From contig NC_091050.1 of the NCBI RefSeq assembly GCF_963966145.1, forward strand, positions 6,386,001-6,450,000: a DNA stretch of 64,000 nucleotides, read 5' to 3'. The position numbers and the translations under genes were made by a program. This DNA is from Tenebrio molitor. Lineage: Eukaryota > Arthropoda > Insecta > Coleoptera > Tenebrionidae. Positions 14,701 to 26,335 of the stretch are shown here, in pieces. A model generated the notes under the pieces. It saw nothing but the letters and a program-made list of their open reading frames with translations, was not told the DNA's origin and searched no databases. How positions within the stretch are numbered: the stretch's first letter is position 1; each line of letters starts with the position of its first letter.

Positions 14701-17700
14701 CTATTTCCGTTGATTAACATACCTTTTTATGAAAATTAATAAATACCTGCTTAATTAAAACTTTTCATTATTCTTACAACATCGACATTCACTAATTATT
14801 TGAAGTCGTGTTGCATATCCAAATACTGTACAAATCTAGCTCGCTTTTTTTTGGAAAGTCTAAATCATCATCGCCTAAATAAAACCTACTATTGTAACAA
14901 TCTACTAAATCATAGACCGAAAAAATGATGACACGTCTTGCCTCATCGACGACGTGTACAAAATTAAAAGTCGACTCTGGAACCAAGGAAGTGTTTCGAT
15001 ATTGACAAAGCATTTTTACCATTCATACCCACCCAAAAAACTCAATTGTTAATTTCGTGCTTTCGCTTTCGTTGTTTGTTATTCAGCAGAAGAGCGCTAA
15101 AATGCTCATCAATATTCCGTCAAAATTTGAACGAATTGATTTCGAATGATGAACCGGCATGCAAACGCTGGTATTAAGATGTTCCAACTTTTACGTTCCG
15201 TTGCACACAATAAAAAGTTATTTTTTCCTTCTGACTGTAGTAAAACTCGAAAGGGTCGCAACAGTGTCACTTTTGCTGAGATGATAGCTACCACTGGAGT
15301 TGACAATATGACTGGACTATCCATAACAGCCCCGGAACAGGGTGTAGTGGAATACCCAGACTGGCTGACGTCATTAGAAAACACACGGTACCAACATTCA
15401 TTCATACCACTACACCATTAAATGGTACCGGGAGTTTGGGTACCACTATATAGTTTGAATAAAACTATTGACAAAACGTGCATGGCGATACAAATCAATA
15501 ATTTTATTCGATCTAAATACAAACAAAACTTCATGGGGGAAAACATTGGTGTATGGTGGATATGACTGGGTGTTGGTTTAATATACTTTAGACGCTAAAG
15601 CCCTTTAACCCCCACACACAATGGAAACAACTTGGGCGGAATGGTGACATACAGAGACTTTTCTCTATAAGTAATAGTTGCTTTCAGAGATAAATCTAAC
15701 AACTTGCTTATCATCAAGTTTAATCATAACTGGCATTAAGCTGCAGCTCTTTTCACTTAAAAGCAAGACGAATTTTAACGAGGTTTTATTTGCAGAGGTG
15801 AAAAGTTATATGTTACCATGGATAAAAGAAATAAGAAAAAAAGAAACAAATGTTTGTGTTGGGGTCTTTGCTTGTGCATCGTCGCCGCTGCTGTTATCAT
15901 AGGTATCTTGGCAGCAGGTAAGTCTAACAAGTTTTACTTCCTCACAAAATTGATCGGAAAAGAAGTTCTTGGAAATTTCTCAAGACTCTTCTTCAAACAG
16001 ATACAATCGGTAATGAAAGCATGATTTGCATTGTTCAACAATACCCTACTAAAATAGAATGACTCACTTACCTTTCACCATTTTATCAATCGCAATAATT
16101 ATATCTTAAAGAGTTCGTTCTTCAATTTTATGTTTTCGATTGTAGTTAGAATTTAGTAAACAAACCGGTCCTTACATAGAGATACTTGTAGACTTTCAAA
16201 AAATGTAGGTCTGGTAGTCGATAAGCACAATTCACATTTAACCATGAACCAACCCACTCTGTGACATTGCTATTAATTTTCGTACTTGAAATATTTGTGG
16301 GAACTTTCTTCAACATAAAACGTTATTAAAGCGATTGTGCTATTTTTTTATTTGCAAAAATCCTGTTGTTTATGACGACATCTTATTGAAATTTCTTGAT
16401 GTGTTCGGCACCAAACCGTATCCTTTATTTATAGTTGGAGTAATCGGTAACCAAGGACCTCACCCCGTCCAAGAAGTAAGCGCACGTCACTTTGGTTCCT
16501 CATCAACAAACGAGCCTGAAGTAAAAGCGGCAGGAGGCGTTTTCGGTCTCCCCCGGGATATTACTGATGACACGACGATACCGCCCGAAACACAAACGCA
16601 ACGTTTGACTCCCGGTCCTCCTGTTTTCACTGTTTCCAGTATGTTGCCTACTACCGAAACGTCGATGATTCAAGGTGGATAAAAAAAGATAAACTAAAAA
16701 ACCAAAAATTAAATCAATCGATTTTGTAGTTCCTCGAGCGCTGGAATCTCAATTAGTGATAGATAATCTCGAATTCACACCTGCCTTAGCGGACAAAAAT
16801 AGTACTGAATACAAAGAGCTTGCTGAAGCTTTAGAGACTGAACTGAAAAATTCATTATTTTCAAGTGATATCTTAAAATATGGTGCTGCCGACATTGAAA
16901 TTAAAGTCGTCGATTTTGCGTAAGAAACTACCTCAATTAATCGCGATTTTTGACTTATTTGTAATGATTTCAGATCCGGAAGTGTTGTAGCGAAGTATCG
17001 AATTACTTGGGTTTTCAAAGACGGAATTCATAATACCAAAGATCCAATAGACGAAGAAACATTAAAACGAAAAATGAGGAATATTCTGGATAAAGACAAC
17101 GGTTTCATAAACTCATATCACATTTCTGATAACGCCGTTACCGTTGAAAGAGTACTCGATTTGTGTAAAATAGAAAACAATGGATGTGAACACAACTGTT
17201 CCTTTGATTATAAATTAGCAGATTTCGTTTGTTCCTGCCCTGAAGGCAAACATCTAGGACACGATCAAAAATCTTGCGTTGACCAACAGATTGTTGAACC
17301 AGAACCAATCGATTACAATGTTGTTAATATGCACGAACATCACTATCATACCACTGGAAATCCAAACGTTGTGCCAGAACCCTCTTCTGAACCAGAACCC
17401 TCGTCCGAACCAGAACCATCATCCGAACCAGAACCAACATCCGAACCAGAACCATCCTCTGAGGCAAAATTCAGTCATGACGAACACAATTACAACCATC
17501 ACTATGTTGAACCCACAGCTGAACCTTCACCTGAACCTGAACCCACAGCTGAACCTTCACCTGAACCCGAGCCAACAGCAGAACCTTCACCGGAACCTCC
17601 AGCGTCGCCGGAACCGGAACCAACGAACAAACCTGACGAAGTATCGCATGAAAATTACATCCACTTCCATGAAGGCCTAGTGCCGACAGTCGAACCCACC

Positions 17701-20700
17701 GCTGAACCAAATGCCGAACCTACCGCTGAACCTAGTGCTGAACCTAGTGCTGAACCTAGTGCCGAACCTACCACTGAAGCACACGTACACAGTGATCACC
17801 ACAATCTAGAACCTTCAGCTGAACCGGCTGCCGAACCCGCAGCGGAACCGACTGCAGAACCTGCAGCGGAGCCAACTGCAGAACCCGCAACCGAACCAGC
17901 TAAAGATCGCGCAACAGAAAATATACTACATCATTTTGAGACTACTCAAACAAATATGGAACACAGTACCGAAATTACGGTCGAACATGTTCCAGAAGTT
18001 GTTGCAGAACCTACATCAGAACCAATTTCACAACATAATGTTGAAACTACAATGAAATCTTTCGAACACATTCACGAACCTATTGCAGAACCTACTTCGG
18101 AGCCAGTAGCAGAACCCACTCCAGAACCAGCAGCAGAACCTACCCCAGAACCTACCGCTCAAAACAACATACATGAACATAATTATTCTGTTGTGTCGTC
18201 TTCGGAACCTGCAATAGAACACGTTACAGAATTTGTTTCCCAGTCAAGCACGGATCATCTTGTGGTACCTCTTACATATGAGTTTGCTGAGCATAATACA
18301 GAACCTGCTCCAGAACCTATTAACGAACACAATACTGAACACAACATTCAATCCACTTCGCAATCTTCCAATGAAAATATCAAACCGACTGGAGAAACCA
18401 CTGAATCGATTTCTGACGCTAAAATTGAGCTGATGCACGGAATTCTTACCGAATCACCTCAGATGACGATGAACCCAAATTCTGACAAAGTGGAAACTGT
18501 TAATGAAACAAAAACCGAACCCATAAATACAACCGAAGCAAGCAAGGAAATTGTAAATAATCACAATGTTATTATGATTGATGAAGCAATCCCGCAGCCA
18601 ACAGCCGAACCTACTGCTGAAACAATTACAGAATCATCTTCATCTCATTCTGTACTCGTTTTCGAAACGTCTTCAAAGTCAGATAACGAGGTTAGCAGCT
18701 CGTCTTCTACAGAAATTAGTCCCGATTCCGTTACAACATCATCTCCTGTTACGCAGTCGACAACTATACACTTTGCTCAGAACGAATTTAGACACAATCG
18801 TCTGTCCGACGAAATTTTTGCAGAACCTGAAATGACAACCGTATTCAACGGACAATCTCAAGCAGCGCCGATTGCAGAAGAGAAAGTCACAACTACTGAA
18901 GAAACTGTATCAGAAATGTCCACAACTAATCTATCTAACTCGGAAGTAAAGCAAGAATCAGTTGTAACAACTACTTTGAGTTCTGCGATATTATCCGAGG
19001 AAAAAGTCAGCAGTATTGCAACTGATAAACCCGAAATTACAACTCACACAGCGACATCCGATACTTCCATTAACAAACAAAACAACGAAGAAAACTTGAT
19101 ACCGGTTTCGGTCAATGAACAAACGCGATTATTGCAAGTCCAAAGCACCACAGAACCGTCTGAAAACAACACATTCCCTGTGCCCATTGTTGTTAATAAC
19201 CAACCTGTGATTTTGCAACCAGATAATGTGGAAATAAACGAAACCACTGAACCAAAGATTGTTGAACTCACAACTCAGCCAGCAGAAATGACTAAAATAT
19301 TTTCAGAACTACACAAAGTAGTAGATGAGCAACACGAACATTCTACTGAAACAGTGATTGCTGCAACTACTAATAGCACTCACATGAATATTGCAGTTGT
19401 TGAGAGTACGGAAAATACGAGTGCTATGGATAACATGTCGCCTTTCCTTCCAGAAATTGACAACGACACTTTTGTCAACAAATTACATTTGGGAGAACAT
19501 ATCATTCCTCAAATGCAAAATGACACCCACGACGACGAAGTGGTTGAAATGTCACCACCACGTCTTGATAACGATCAGATGAATGTAACCAATCCTCGAG
19601 ACACGAACCTTGGTGATCCTACTCTTGCGGTTGTTCCATTAGAGAGTCACGACAATGAAATCTTGGACAAAATGGTGGCCACAGTACCACCAAAAATAAG
19701 TGAAGATTCAAATCAAACTGAATATGGTGTTGTTCCAGTGGTGATACAAGACCAACCAGTGGTAACCACAACACCTAATCTAGTAGAAAATGTAAAAGAA
19801 GTTACAATGAAAATTGATGAAGTGATCACTACCACCCCGTCCGGTATAACAGGAAATGAAAAAGAAAACGTGCTAAAACCTAGCGAAGATTCAAATCAAA
19901 CAGAAAGTCGCGTTATTCCAGTTTTGATACAGGAACAAATAACAACTACTTCAGCATTACCCGACTTGAGGGAAAATGAGAAAGAAAATTCATTACAAGT
20001 CAACGTTACAGAATCGTCAAACTTAACCGACAGTGTGGAAGAAAATTCGAACGTATTGCCTAATATTCTTTATGTTAGCAATGGAAATGATTCTGTTGCT
20101 GATGAAACTGTTAAAAATTCAACGGTAGATATCGTAACCACAACTAAATCTTCTGAGGAAGTAATTAAAACGACGGTACCTCCAGAAATCTTTAATAACG
20201 TGCACAGTAACAATTACTTTGATAATGCGGCCAATAGTCATGAAATGTTTATAAAAGGAAACGAAACTGTCTCGGAGTCAAACCCACAAAATAATACAAA
20301 CGAGCTTGGTACAAGTACTGAAGATTTAATTGCATTGGAAACAACAACTCATGGAGGAAAAATGGCGGAAAACAGAAATATCATTGTTGATACCACAACT
20401 GAATCTTTCAAGTTAAACCAAACTATAACTACAATACACGCAGAAATAGTAGATACAGTGACTGAGTCAATTAATTTTGAAACTAATAATACTGAAAATA
20501 TGAATAATGCAACACAAGCAGAAATAAATTCTGGAAGCAATGCAGAAAAAGACGCAGTGACCATGACTATAACAAAAGAAGTCACTACGGAAGTTTCACC
20601 CAATAATTTATCTCATCACTATGAAGTGAATGAAGCTGTGTCTGATTTTACTACCACTGAGAAACTTTTCCTGCTTGTTAAATCAACTACAGAAAACCCA

Positions 20701-23311
20701 ATAATTACCAAAGCAGACTATGAAGATTTATCAGTAGTACCACTGAATTCAGACGATGAGGGTGTAACTTCTAAAGTTGATGAAAAACGTGTGGCTCATG
20801 ATGTAATACCTCAGTTAGAATCTGAGACGAACAACAGTGTCAATGATATATCTACCGCAGAAGAACAAAGTGTTCTCGATAAATTTCACAATTTGAATGA
20901 AATCAGTACCGTGCAAGAAAATGTTGCTGATTCCACGACTAAAATCGGTGATGTTGACACAAATGGAGGTGTCGATCGTGAATTAACAAAATACGATGAC
21001 ACCAAATTAAACAAGAAAAATTATTTCGACAAAGAGAAACCTAAATATGAGAAGAAAGTTAAATCAGAAAAAGTCTTTACTGCTGTGGGTAATGATGAGA
21101 TTCTCACAACCGCAGTTCCAAATGACAAACAACCCCATCCGTTCAGCGATATTAGACCAGTAACAGAGAATTTCTCAATTTTCGGATTAGTCAGATGTTC
21201 TTATGGTCAGTTCCATTGCGTAAATGGAACATCAGTCAAAGACGGTAGTTACTGCATTCCAGAAAGCGACCGGTGTGACTCAGTTGACGACTGCAGTGAT
21301 GCTTCTGACGAAATCGATTGTGTTAAAAATGGATGTCCAAACAATTTCCAAGTAAGTGTATTTTATTAAGCCACAAAGTACCAAAATAATAATTCAATTT
21401 TAGTGCGCAAGTGGTCAGTGCTTAAAGAGACATCTTGTTTGCGACGGCATTCAAAACTGTAATGACGGAAGTGACGAAGTCGGATGCGGTAAGTCAAGGA
21501 CATGTCCATAAAACTTCGACTTACGCTGATGATTCTTAGATCAATGGACTTGTCGCTTTGATGAGCTGTCTTGCGGACAAGGTAGTCGCTGTCTCCCTGT
21601 ATTGTGGAAATGCGATGGTAGAGTACAATGTCCTGATGGATCCGACGAACACAATTGTTTGACAACCGAATGCAGCGAAAATTCATTCCAGTGTTTGGAA
21701 CAAAACACTTGCATACCAAAGAGTTGGAGATGTGATGGAAAATCTGACTGCATGAGCTTTGAAGACGAAAAATCTTGCGGTAAAAAACGTCTTCGACCTT
21801 CAGATCTACGGAGATAATTTATACTTGATATTTCTAGAATGTGCAAGTGACGAATTCAAATGTGCAATTGGAGGCGGCTGCATTAAAAATAACCAGACAT
21901 GTGACGGAGTTGACCACTGCGCTGACAAATCTGACGAGTGGAATTGCTTACGATTAGAAAAGGAAATCTCAAATAAAAAATATTTAGAGGTTAACAACAA
22001 TTTGTAACTTTGATTTTTTCATATAACTTTAATTAAATTTTAGATCAAAGTTTCAAACAGCACTTGGTTCCCAGTATGTTCCGACAACTGGAACCAAACT
22101 CACTCGGACTTGGTTTGTCGCGACTTGGGATACGGAGGCTCGTCGCTCACAGAAACTGTTAACAAACCTGAAGGAGACTTTAAACAGTACTTTAAACTGA
22201 AGTCCACACTCACTTACGGCGCTGCTATACTATCGCAACTGGAAACAACTGACACTTGCGATTCTTTCATTTCTGTTACTTGTCAAGAATTTAGTGAGTA
22301 CCACTGTTTCATCTCCGCTAAATCTATAACAACGCAATTATTTGCAGCTTGCGGAAGCCACTCGACTCTAGACGTACAGTCTGCTCGTATAATTGGAGGA
22401 AATCGCGGAACCGAAACACAGTGGCCCAGCTTAACACTTCTTTACAACAAGAGACGTAACATGCAATGTACTGCAACACTTATCTCACCTGTGTGGGTTA
22501 TCGCCAGCCACTCTTGCATTTTCGACTCAAATTCTCGAGCTGTGGCGTTACCAAATGACTGGATCTTGTACGCCGGAAGTACTAACTTTTTCAGTAATGC
22601 TGACAATTCTACGACGCAAGTGGGACAAATCAAACGCATTCTCCCGCATCCACAGGTAACGAAACGCTAATTATTCAACTTAAAAGTTATTACTCTTTTT
22701 GTAGGCAAAGTTTGCTCAATTTGAGTTTGCTAATGACGTGGTCTTGGTAGAACTTGCTAAGCCACTGACGATGACGAGAAACGTTAGTGCTATGTGCCTT
22801 CCAGACAAAGACATAGAACCACGTCAGCTTTGCGTTATCGCTGGATGGGGTGTCAGCAAACCAGGAGGTTATTTGTTACTGGTTCGTACTTTCTATTGTG
22901 TTCTAATTGTACGAATGTTTGCAGAATCAAATAAGAACCAGTATCTCCATTATTTGCCCGTTCCCATTATCGACTCACAAGAATGTAACTCCACGAAACA
23001 CTACAATGGCTTAATGAGTAAAGATAAAATCTGTGCCGGTTACACGGACTCGGAGAAAACACCTTGTTATGTAAGGTGTCTGAACTGTGGATTCTTTCAT
23101 TATTTGCTAATTTTTTAAATTTCAGAACGACGAGGGTGCGCCACTTATGTGCTTCTCAGACAGTGCTGGCACCTGGGAATTACAGGGCGTGTTGAGTCAC
23201 CACGACAACTGCGCGAGGAGTAAGCACCCTGCAATCTACACCTCGATAAACGAAAAGATGAGAAAATGGGTGATAAATACGATAGGTCAAAAACCAGCAA
23301 GAAGTGCGTAA
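11737..23311 (+). CDS. Type II transmembrane serine protease homologue (catalytically dead): SEA-EGF-mucin-LDLa(x5)-SRCR-S1
   Basis: Exons: 11737-12425, 15796-15917, 16435-16674 (or end 16638), 16730-16919, 16974-21351, 21404-21488, 21540-21779, 21838-21989, 22044-22293, 22348-22655, 22705-22867, 22925-23070, 23126-23311. All phases agree, giving about 2382 residues. Order: acidic cytoplasmic tail (1-238), basic stop-transfer then membrane anchor (about 249-273), SEA (about 352-470) with a GSVV self-cleavage motif near 416, EGF-like (about 477-518), PEPS/AEPT repeats (about 546-727), a long T/S/N-rich stalk, five LDLa modules from about 1820, SRCR, then a trypsin fold beginning RIIGG. In the protease, the TAAHC block reads ASHSC (His57 to Ser), Asp102 is kept (NDVVL), and the GDSGGP block reads NDEGAP (Ser195 to Glu); the position of Asp189 is Thr. 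It should therefore be inactive as a protease, and is probably an adhesive or regulatory surface or matrix protein. The exact orthologue is not recognised. Confidence 0.88.
12426..15145 (+). other. First large intron of the pseudoprotease gene (5' part)
   Basis: AT-rich intronic DNA. The only structured item seen is the TA-flanked MITE at 14121-14329. Short minus-strand frames near 12770-13108 and 14792-15022 are low-complexity AT-rich and are not supported as genes. Confidence 0.7.
14119..14331. mobile_element. MITE, Tc1/mariner type (copy 1)
   Basis: A 209-bp element (14121-14329) flanked by TA on both sides. Its terminal inverted repeats are about 28 bp; the left one starts CGGTCGGTGGACAAATAAAA and the right one is its near-perfect reverse complement. 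A second copy about 85-90% alike lies at 50165-50374. There is no coding capacity. The TA target and short TIRs fit Tc1/mariner mobilisation (inferred). Confidence 0.9.
15146..15387 (+). CDS. Candidate alternative first coding exon of the pseudoprotease gene
   Basis: An ATG at 15146 (second ATG directly after) opens an 80-codon frame with balanced codon use. It ends at the donor ACACG|GTACCA (exon end 15387) in phase 2. The next exon, 15796-15917, is also the one entered in phase 2 from the main first exon, so splicing 15387 to 15796 stays in frame and gives ...LENTR-GEKLYVT before the membrane anchor. The result would be the same receptor with a different, shorter, basic cytoplasmic tail. 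Without splicing the frame stops at 15421. It could instead be a relict or chance frame; a pyrimidine-rich acceptor-like site at about 15239 is also present. The peptide matches nothing I recognise. Confidence 0.4.
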
Positions 23312-23445
23312 TCGTGATTTTTTTGTAATATAGACTCTGTAATATAGTTTAGTATTATCATTTCTTTTTAACAAACATATTGTTTAGCTCAATTATTACG
23401 TAAAATATAAAAAATTCTATTTTACCATTCCACAATACAACTAAC

Positions 23446-23474
23446 TTCCACTTTTACTTTAAGCAAAAGTGGAA
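23446..23474. repeat. Short perfect hairpin in the 3' region of the pseudoprotease gene
   Basis: TTCCACTTTT (23446-23455) pairs exactly with AAAAGTGGAA (23465-23474) across a 9-nt loop, 135 nt after the stop codon. It probably lies in the 3'UTR, since the first clear AATAAA is at 23719-23724. Function unknown. Confidence 0.7.
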
Positions 23475-23718
23475 ACTAGTCAATGAAATTAACCGATTTT
23501 TCACCGATAAGTTTTAACATAAGAGGTTATGAGTAAGTTGTTAAATTACCTACATAGATAACTTGTAATTATTTTAGTACCATTTTCAATACTACTGTAA
23601 ATATTGTATAGTTAAGTTGCCCTATTATTATTTTTATTCTATTTCTGTTACTCGTTGTATTCAACAGTTTTTTTACGTAATTATCTTTTTTTTATTAACT
23701 CGAGGTCGAAGTCCGTCC

Positions 23719-23724
23719 AATAAA
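23719..23724 (+). other. Candidate polyadenylation signal (AATAAA) of the pseudoprotease gene
   Basis: First canonical AATAAA after the stop at 23311, about 410 nt downstream. Assignment is by position only. Confidence 0.45.
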
Positions 23725-24069
23725 ATTAAAAAACATGTTTTTGTTTTTGTATATGTTCGCTAGTCACACATTCTTGTGCCAATATGCAAGTAAAGGTGAC
23801 GGTAAGGACCATGTAAATACACCTTTTAATATTTTATTGTCTATATTCAAGTTAGTATTGTACCTATTATTAAATTTTATCAATATTAAACTAAATAAAA
23901 ACTCGATTTTCATCCATTTTTAATTCAGTTACGTTAAACATCATAACAAAAATCAAAATAAATGATTAACAATTTTACAATTCACCTATTCTCAATTCAA
24001 CGGTTTTAACTATCAGACAATAGGTACTTAATGAAACGCACAGTTCATTTTTTTTTTAAACCTGCATTG

Positions 24070-24880
24070 TTATATACAGGATGTAACAAATAAAAGTGCA
24101 TTTATTTTAACTGGTAATAGTATTCATCAATTACAACAACTTTTCTAAATAAAGTTTCTAGGAATTTGGAAAATTAAGTTTCGATTTGTCGATTTTTGAC
24201 GTGTCGTTAACGTTGAATGCAATTTTGTAAATCTGAAAACGTTCTAAACAGGAATCGTAAAAACTAAATGTTTTTGTTCCCATCTTATTGCATTCGATGA
24301 ATAAAATGGTTTCACTTTCGTTTGTTTTTTTTTTCCAGCCCCGACTCTCCAACGCCAACTTCGTCGCCAGATTTAAAAAAACACGCATTTTATACAGGTG
24401 TCCCTAAAAAAAAGACGAGTCCATAACTACCTTATTTTTTATTTAATTATTTATACACCAAATTAAATGGTTGTGAATAGGCTACATAAGGACCTAATAA
24501 ATTCACGTATAAGCCTAAACGCTTCAAGGCTAAACTCTCTAAATATTTTTTTTCAAATAGGAACACATACTTTTTTTTTAGCAATTCTGATAGAGATTTT
24601 TTATTCTGAAAACAATAATCTACAATCTAGCAGGCTATGGTGTAGCACCGTCCACAAGCCAACAGATGGCGTATTTTTTTAAGAACCAAAAATAATAGGG
24701 AGTTTGCGTTCTATCCATGCGTTCTATAGATACTTTATTTTATCTATGGAACGGAAACTCGTGTACTGCCCTCTTCATAGCAAATTAACAAATTCAATCA
24801 GGTCCACAACCCATTCTGTAATATTGGTAACACATGTTGATAATAATAGATAGATGGCAGCTTTTTTGAACAAATGAACA
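24070..24880. repeat. Transposon-derived intergenic DNA; dispersed repeat copy at 24388-24620
   Basis: Two transposon-like left ends are seen: ACAGGATGTAACAAATAAAA near 24077 and ACAGGTGTCCCTAAAAAAAA near 24394. The second opens a stretch of about 235 bp closely matching 46566-46825. No matching right ends were found, so the boundaries are uncertain. The rest of 23725-25007 is plain AT-rich spacer. Confidence 0.6.
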
Positions 24881-25007
24881 AAACCAACTGTCAATTAGTT
24901 GTCAAACAATTTTTCGATAAAATACGTTAATAAATAGGATTTGTGGTAATTTTTCAAGAAATGTGCGACACCAAAGACGCAGGTTTTTTTATTTTTGTAG
25001 GTCCAAG

Positions 25008-25571
25008 ATGGATTCACTTGATTTTTTGGAAAAACGTATTGAGGCTTTAGAACTGCAAATTTTGCCAAAAAATCCCAATTTTGCCATAGATGACAAAACT
25101 CAAGAAATCTCAGATCTCTTGCTACAAACTCAAACAATGATCAGTTCTGCATTAAGTTGTAGGGAAGCTATTACCTCCATATTACAACATATGACAACTA
25201 TCAATGAATACCTTGATCCTAGTAATGGAGAAAATGAGTTAGAAGTTGAGGCTAAACGTCACTACCTTTTGGAACTGTACCCTGAACTGAAAGATACAGT
25301 TAAGTTGATCTCAACATTTGAAAATCTAACTCCTTACACAGACTCCGAAAGTATCTTGAAAGTAACTGAGTTAACAGATAAATTAGAAAGTTTGGCTGTC
25401 TACAATTTGAAAATTTTTGAAGAAAGTCAGCAAGTCACTCAAAAAACTGTTTGTGCGCTACAACAATATAATGATATAATCTCTTCAATCAAAGTCTTAT
25501 TTTCTCAACTTGATAAAGCTATAACAGATCTAGAAGCAGCCTTGTTACCTAAATTTGTAACTGAAGAGTAA
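25008..25571 (+). CDS. DCTN3: Dynactin subunit 3 (p24)
   Basis: An intronless 187-residue frame, the usual length for p24 (about 186 residues in vertebrates). It is almost all alpha-helix with heptad-like leucines, starting with a coiled coil (residues about 4-18, FLEKRIEALELQIL). It carries the family hallmark YLDP (about residues 64-67) and a C-terminal helix ending LEAALLPKF. p24 sits in the dynactin shoulder with dynamitin and p150Glued; dynactin links cytoplasmic dynein to cargo. I chose the ATG at 25008, not the upstream in-frame ATG at 24963, because the latter would add a basic tail absent from the family and a pyrimidine-rich acceptor-like sequence (tttttgtag, ending 25000) lies between them, possibly a 5'UTR splice. 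Candidate poly(A) signals are at 25869 and 25941. Confidence 0.85.
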   Translation: MDSLDFLEKRIEALELQILPKNPNFAIDDKTQEISDLLLQTQTMISSALSCREAITSILQHMTTINEYLDPSNGENELEVEAKRHYLLELYPELKDTVKLISTFENLTPYTDSESILKVTELTDKLESLAVYNLKIFEESQQVTQKTVCALQQYNDIISSIKVLFSQLDKAITDLEAALLPKFVTEE

Positions 25572-25868
25572 GAAGTTAATAGTATTTTTGTACCTTAGAA
25601 TATTTGTTACTAGTGTTTTTTTTTATTTTGATATGTTCAGAACTTCATTTTTTAAGTGGCAGCACCCAGTTTACAAACTTATCTGTATAGAATGTAACAT
25701 CCTGTAAACTTGTGTAGTTTTTCTATTGTAAAATTATTGAATCTTTAGTGTACAGTAAAAGCACTATTATGGTTGAATAACATTAAAACATGTTAAAAAA
25801 TAATTGTGTATAATATTACCTAGATTTGTTACATTCACATTAACAGTTTCTATTTTATTACAGTGAAA

Positions 25869-25874
25869 AATAAA
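25869..25874 (+). other. Polyadenylation signal for DCTN3
   Basis: AATAAA about 300 nt after the DCTN3 stop codon. A second AATAAA is at 25941-25946. Confidence 0.6.
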
Positions 25875-26059
25875 GTATTGCAATTAATGTGCTTTGTTTT
25901 TAAAAAGTTTTACACTGCAATGTAAATATGAAATGCTTGTAATAAAGTATTTACACAGATTTTTCCCTTTCCTTGTTTGATGAGCGATTTATAGTTCCTT
26001 GAACTCTAACATAACTGAATATTATTTGTTTCATAACATAAAAAATAGTTAGAGACTTA

Positions 26060-26335
26060 TGTAACAAGTGAGTAAAGAAATACTTTTTTTACGAGACGGA
26101 AAATTTGCCGCACGAGCGAAGCGAATGCGCAAATCCGCCGAATAAAAAAAAGATACTTTACTAACGAGTTGTATACAAAAAAATTTTGTCGCCCGTAAGT
26201 TTAAATAACTTTGTTTGACACTGTCAGAATTTGATAATTTTCTCCTGTGTAAACTTTTGGGCCTTTAAAACGCTCGTTTCACTCGCGTTTTAAACTGATC
26301 CACTCATGTCATACACACGAACTCGTTGAATAATA
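26060..26335. repeat. Hairpin repeats with a GCACGAGCGAAGCGA-type core
   Basis: 26060-26172 folds on itself: GTGAGTAAAGAAATACTTTTT on the left pairs imperfectly with AAAAGATACTTTACTAACGAG on the right, around a core GCACGAGCGAAGCGAATGC. The adjoining 26160-26335 carries AAAACGCTCGTTTCACTCGC and ends in ACACACGAACTCGTTGAATA. The same words recur at 49603-49720, so this is a dispersed family. Confidence 0.65.

Noticed and set aside
15109..15405. 98-codon minus-strand frame opposite the candidate alternative exon
   Set aside because: Antisense shadow; the plus strand has the better start, composition and a phase-matched donor.
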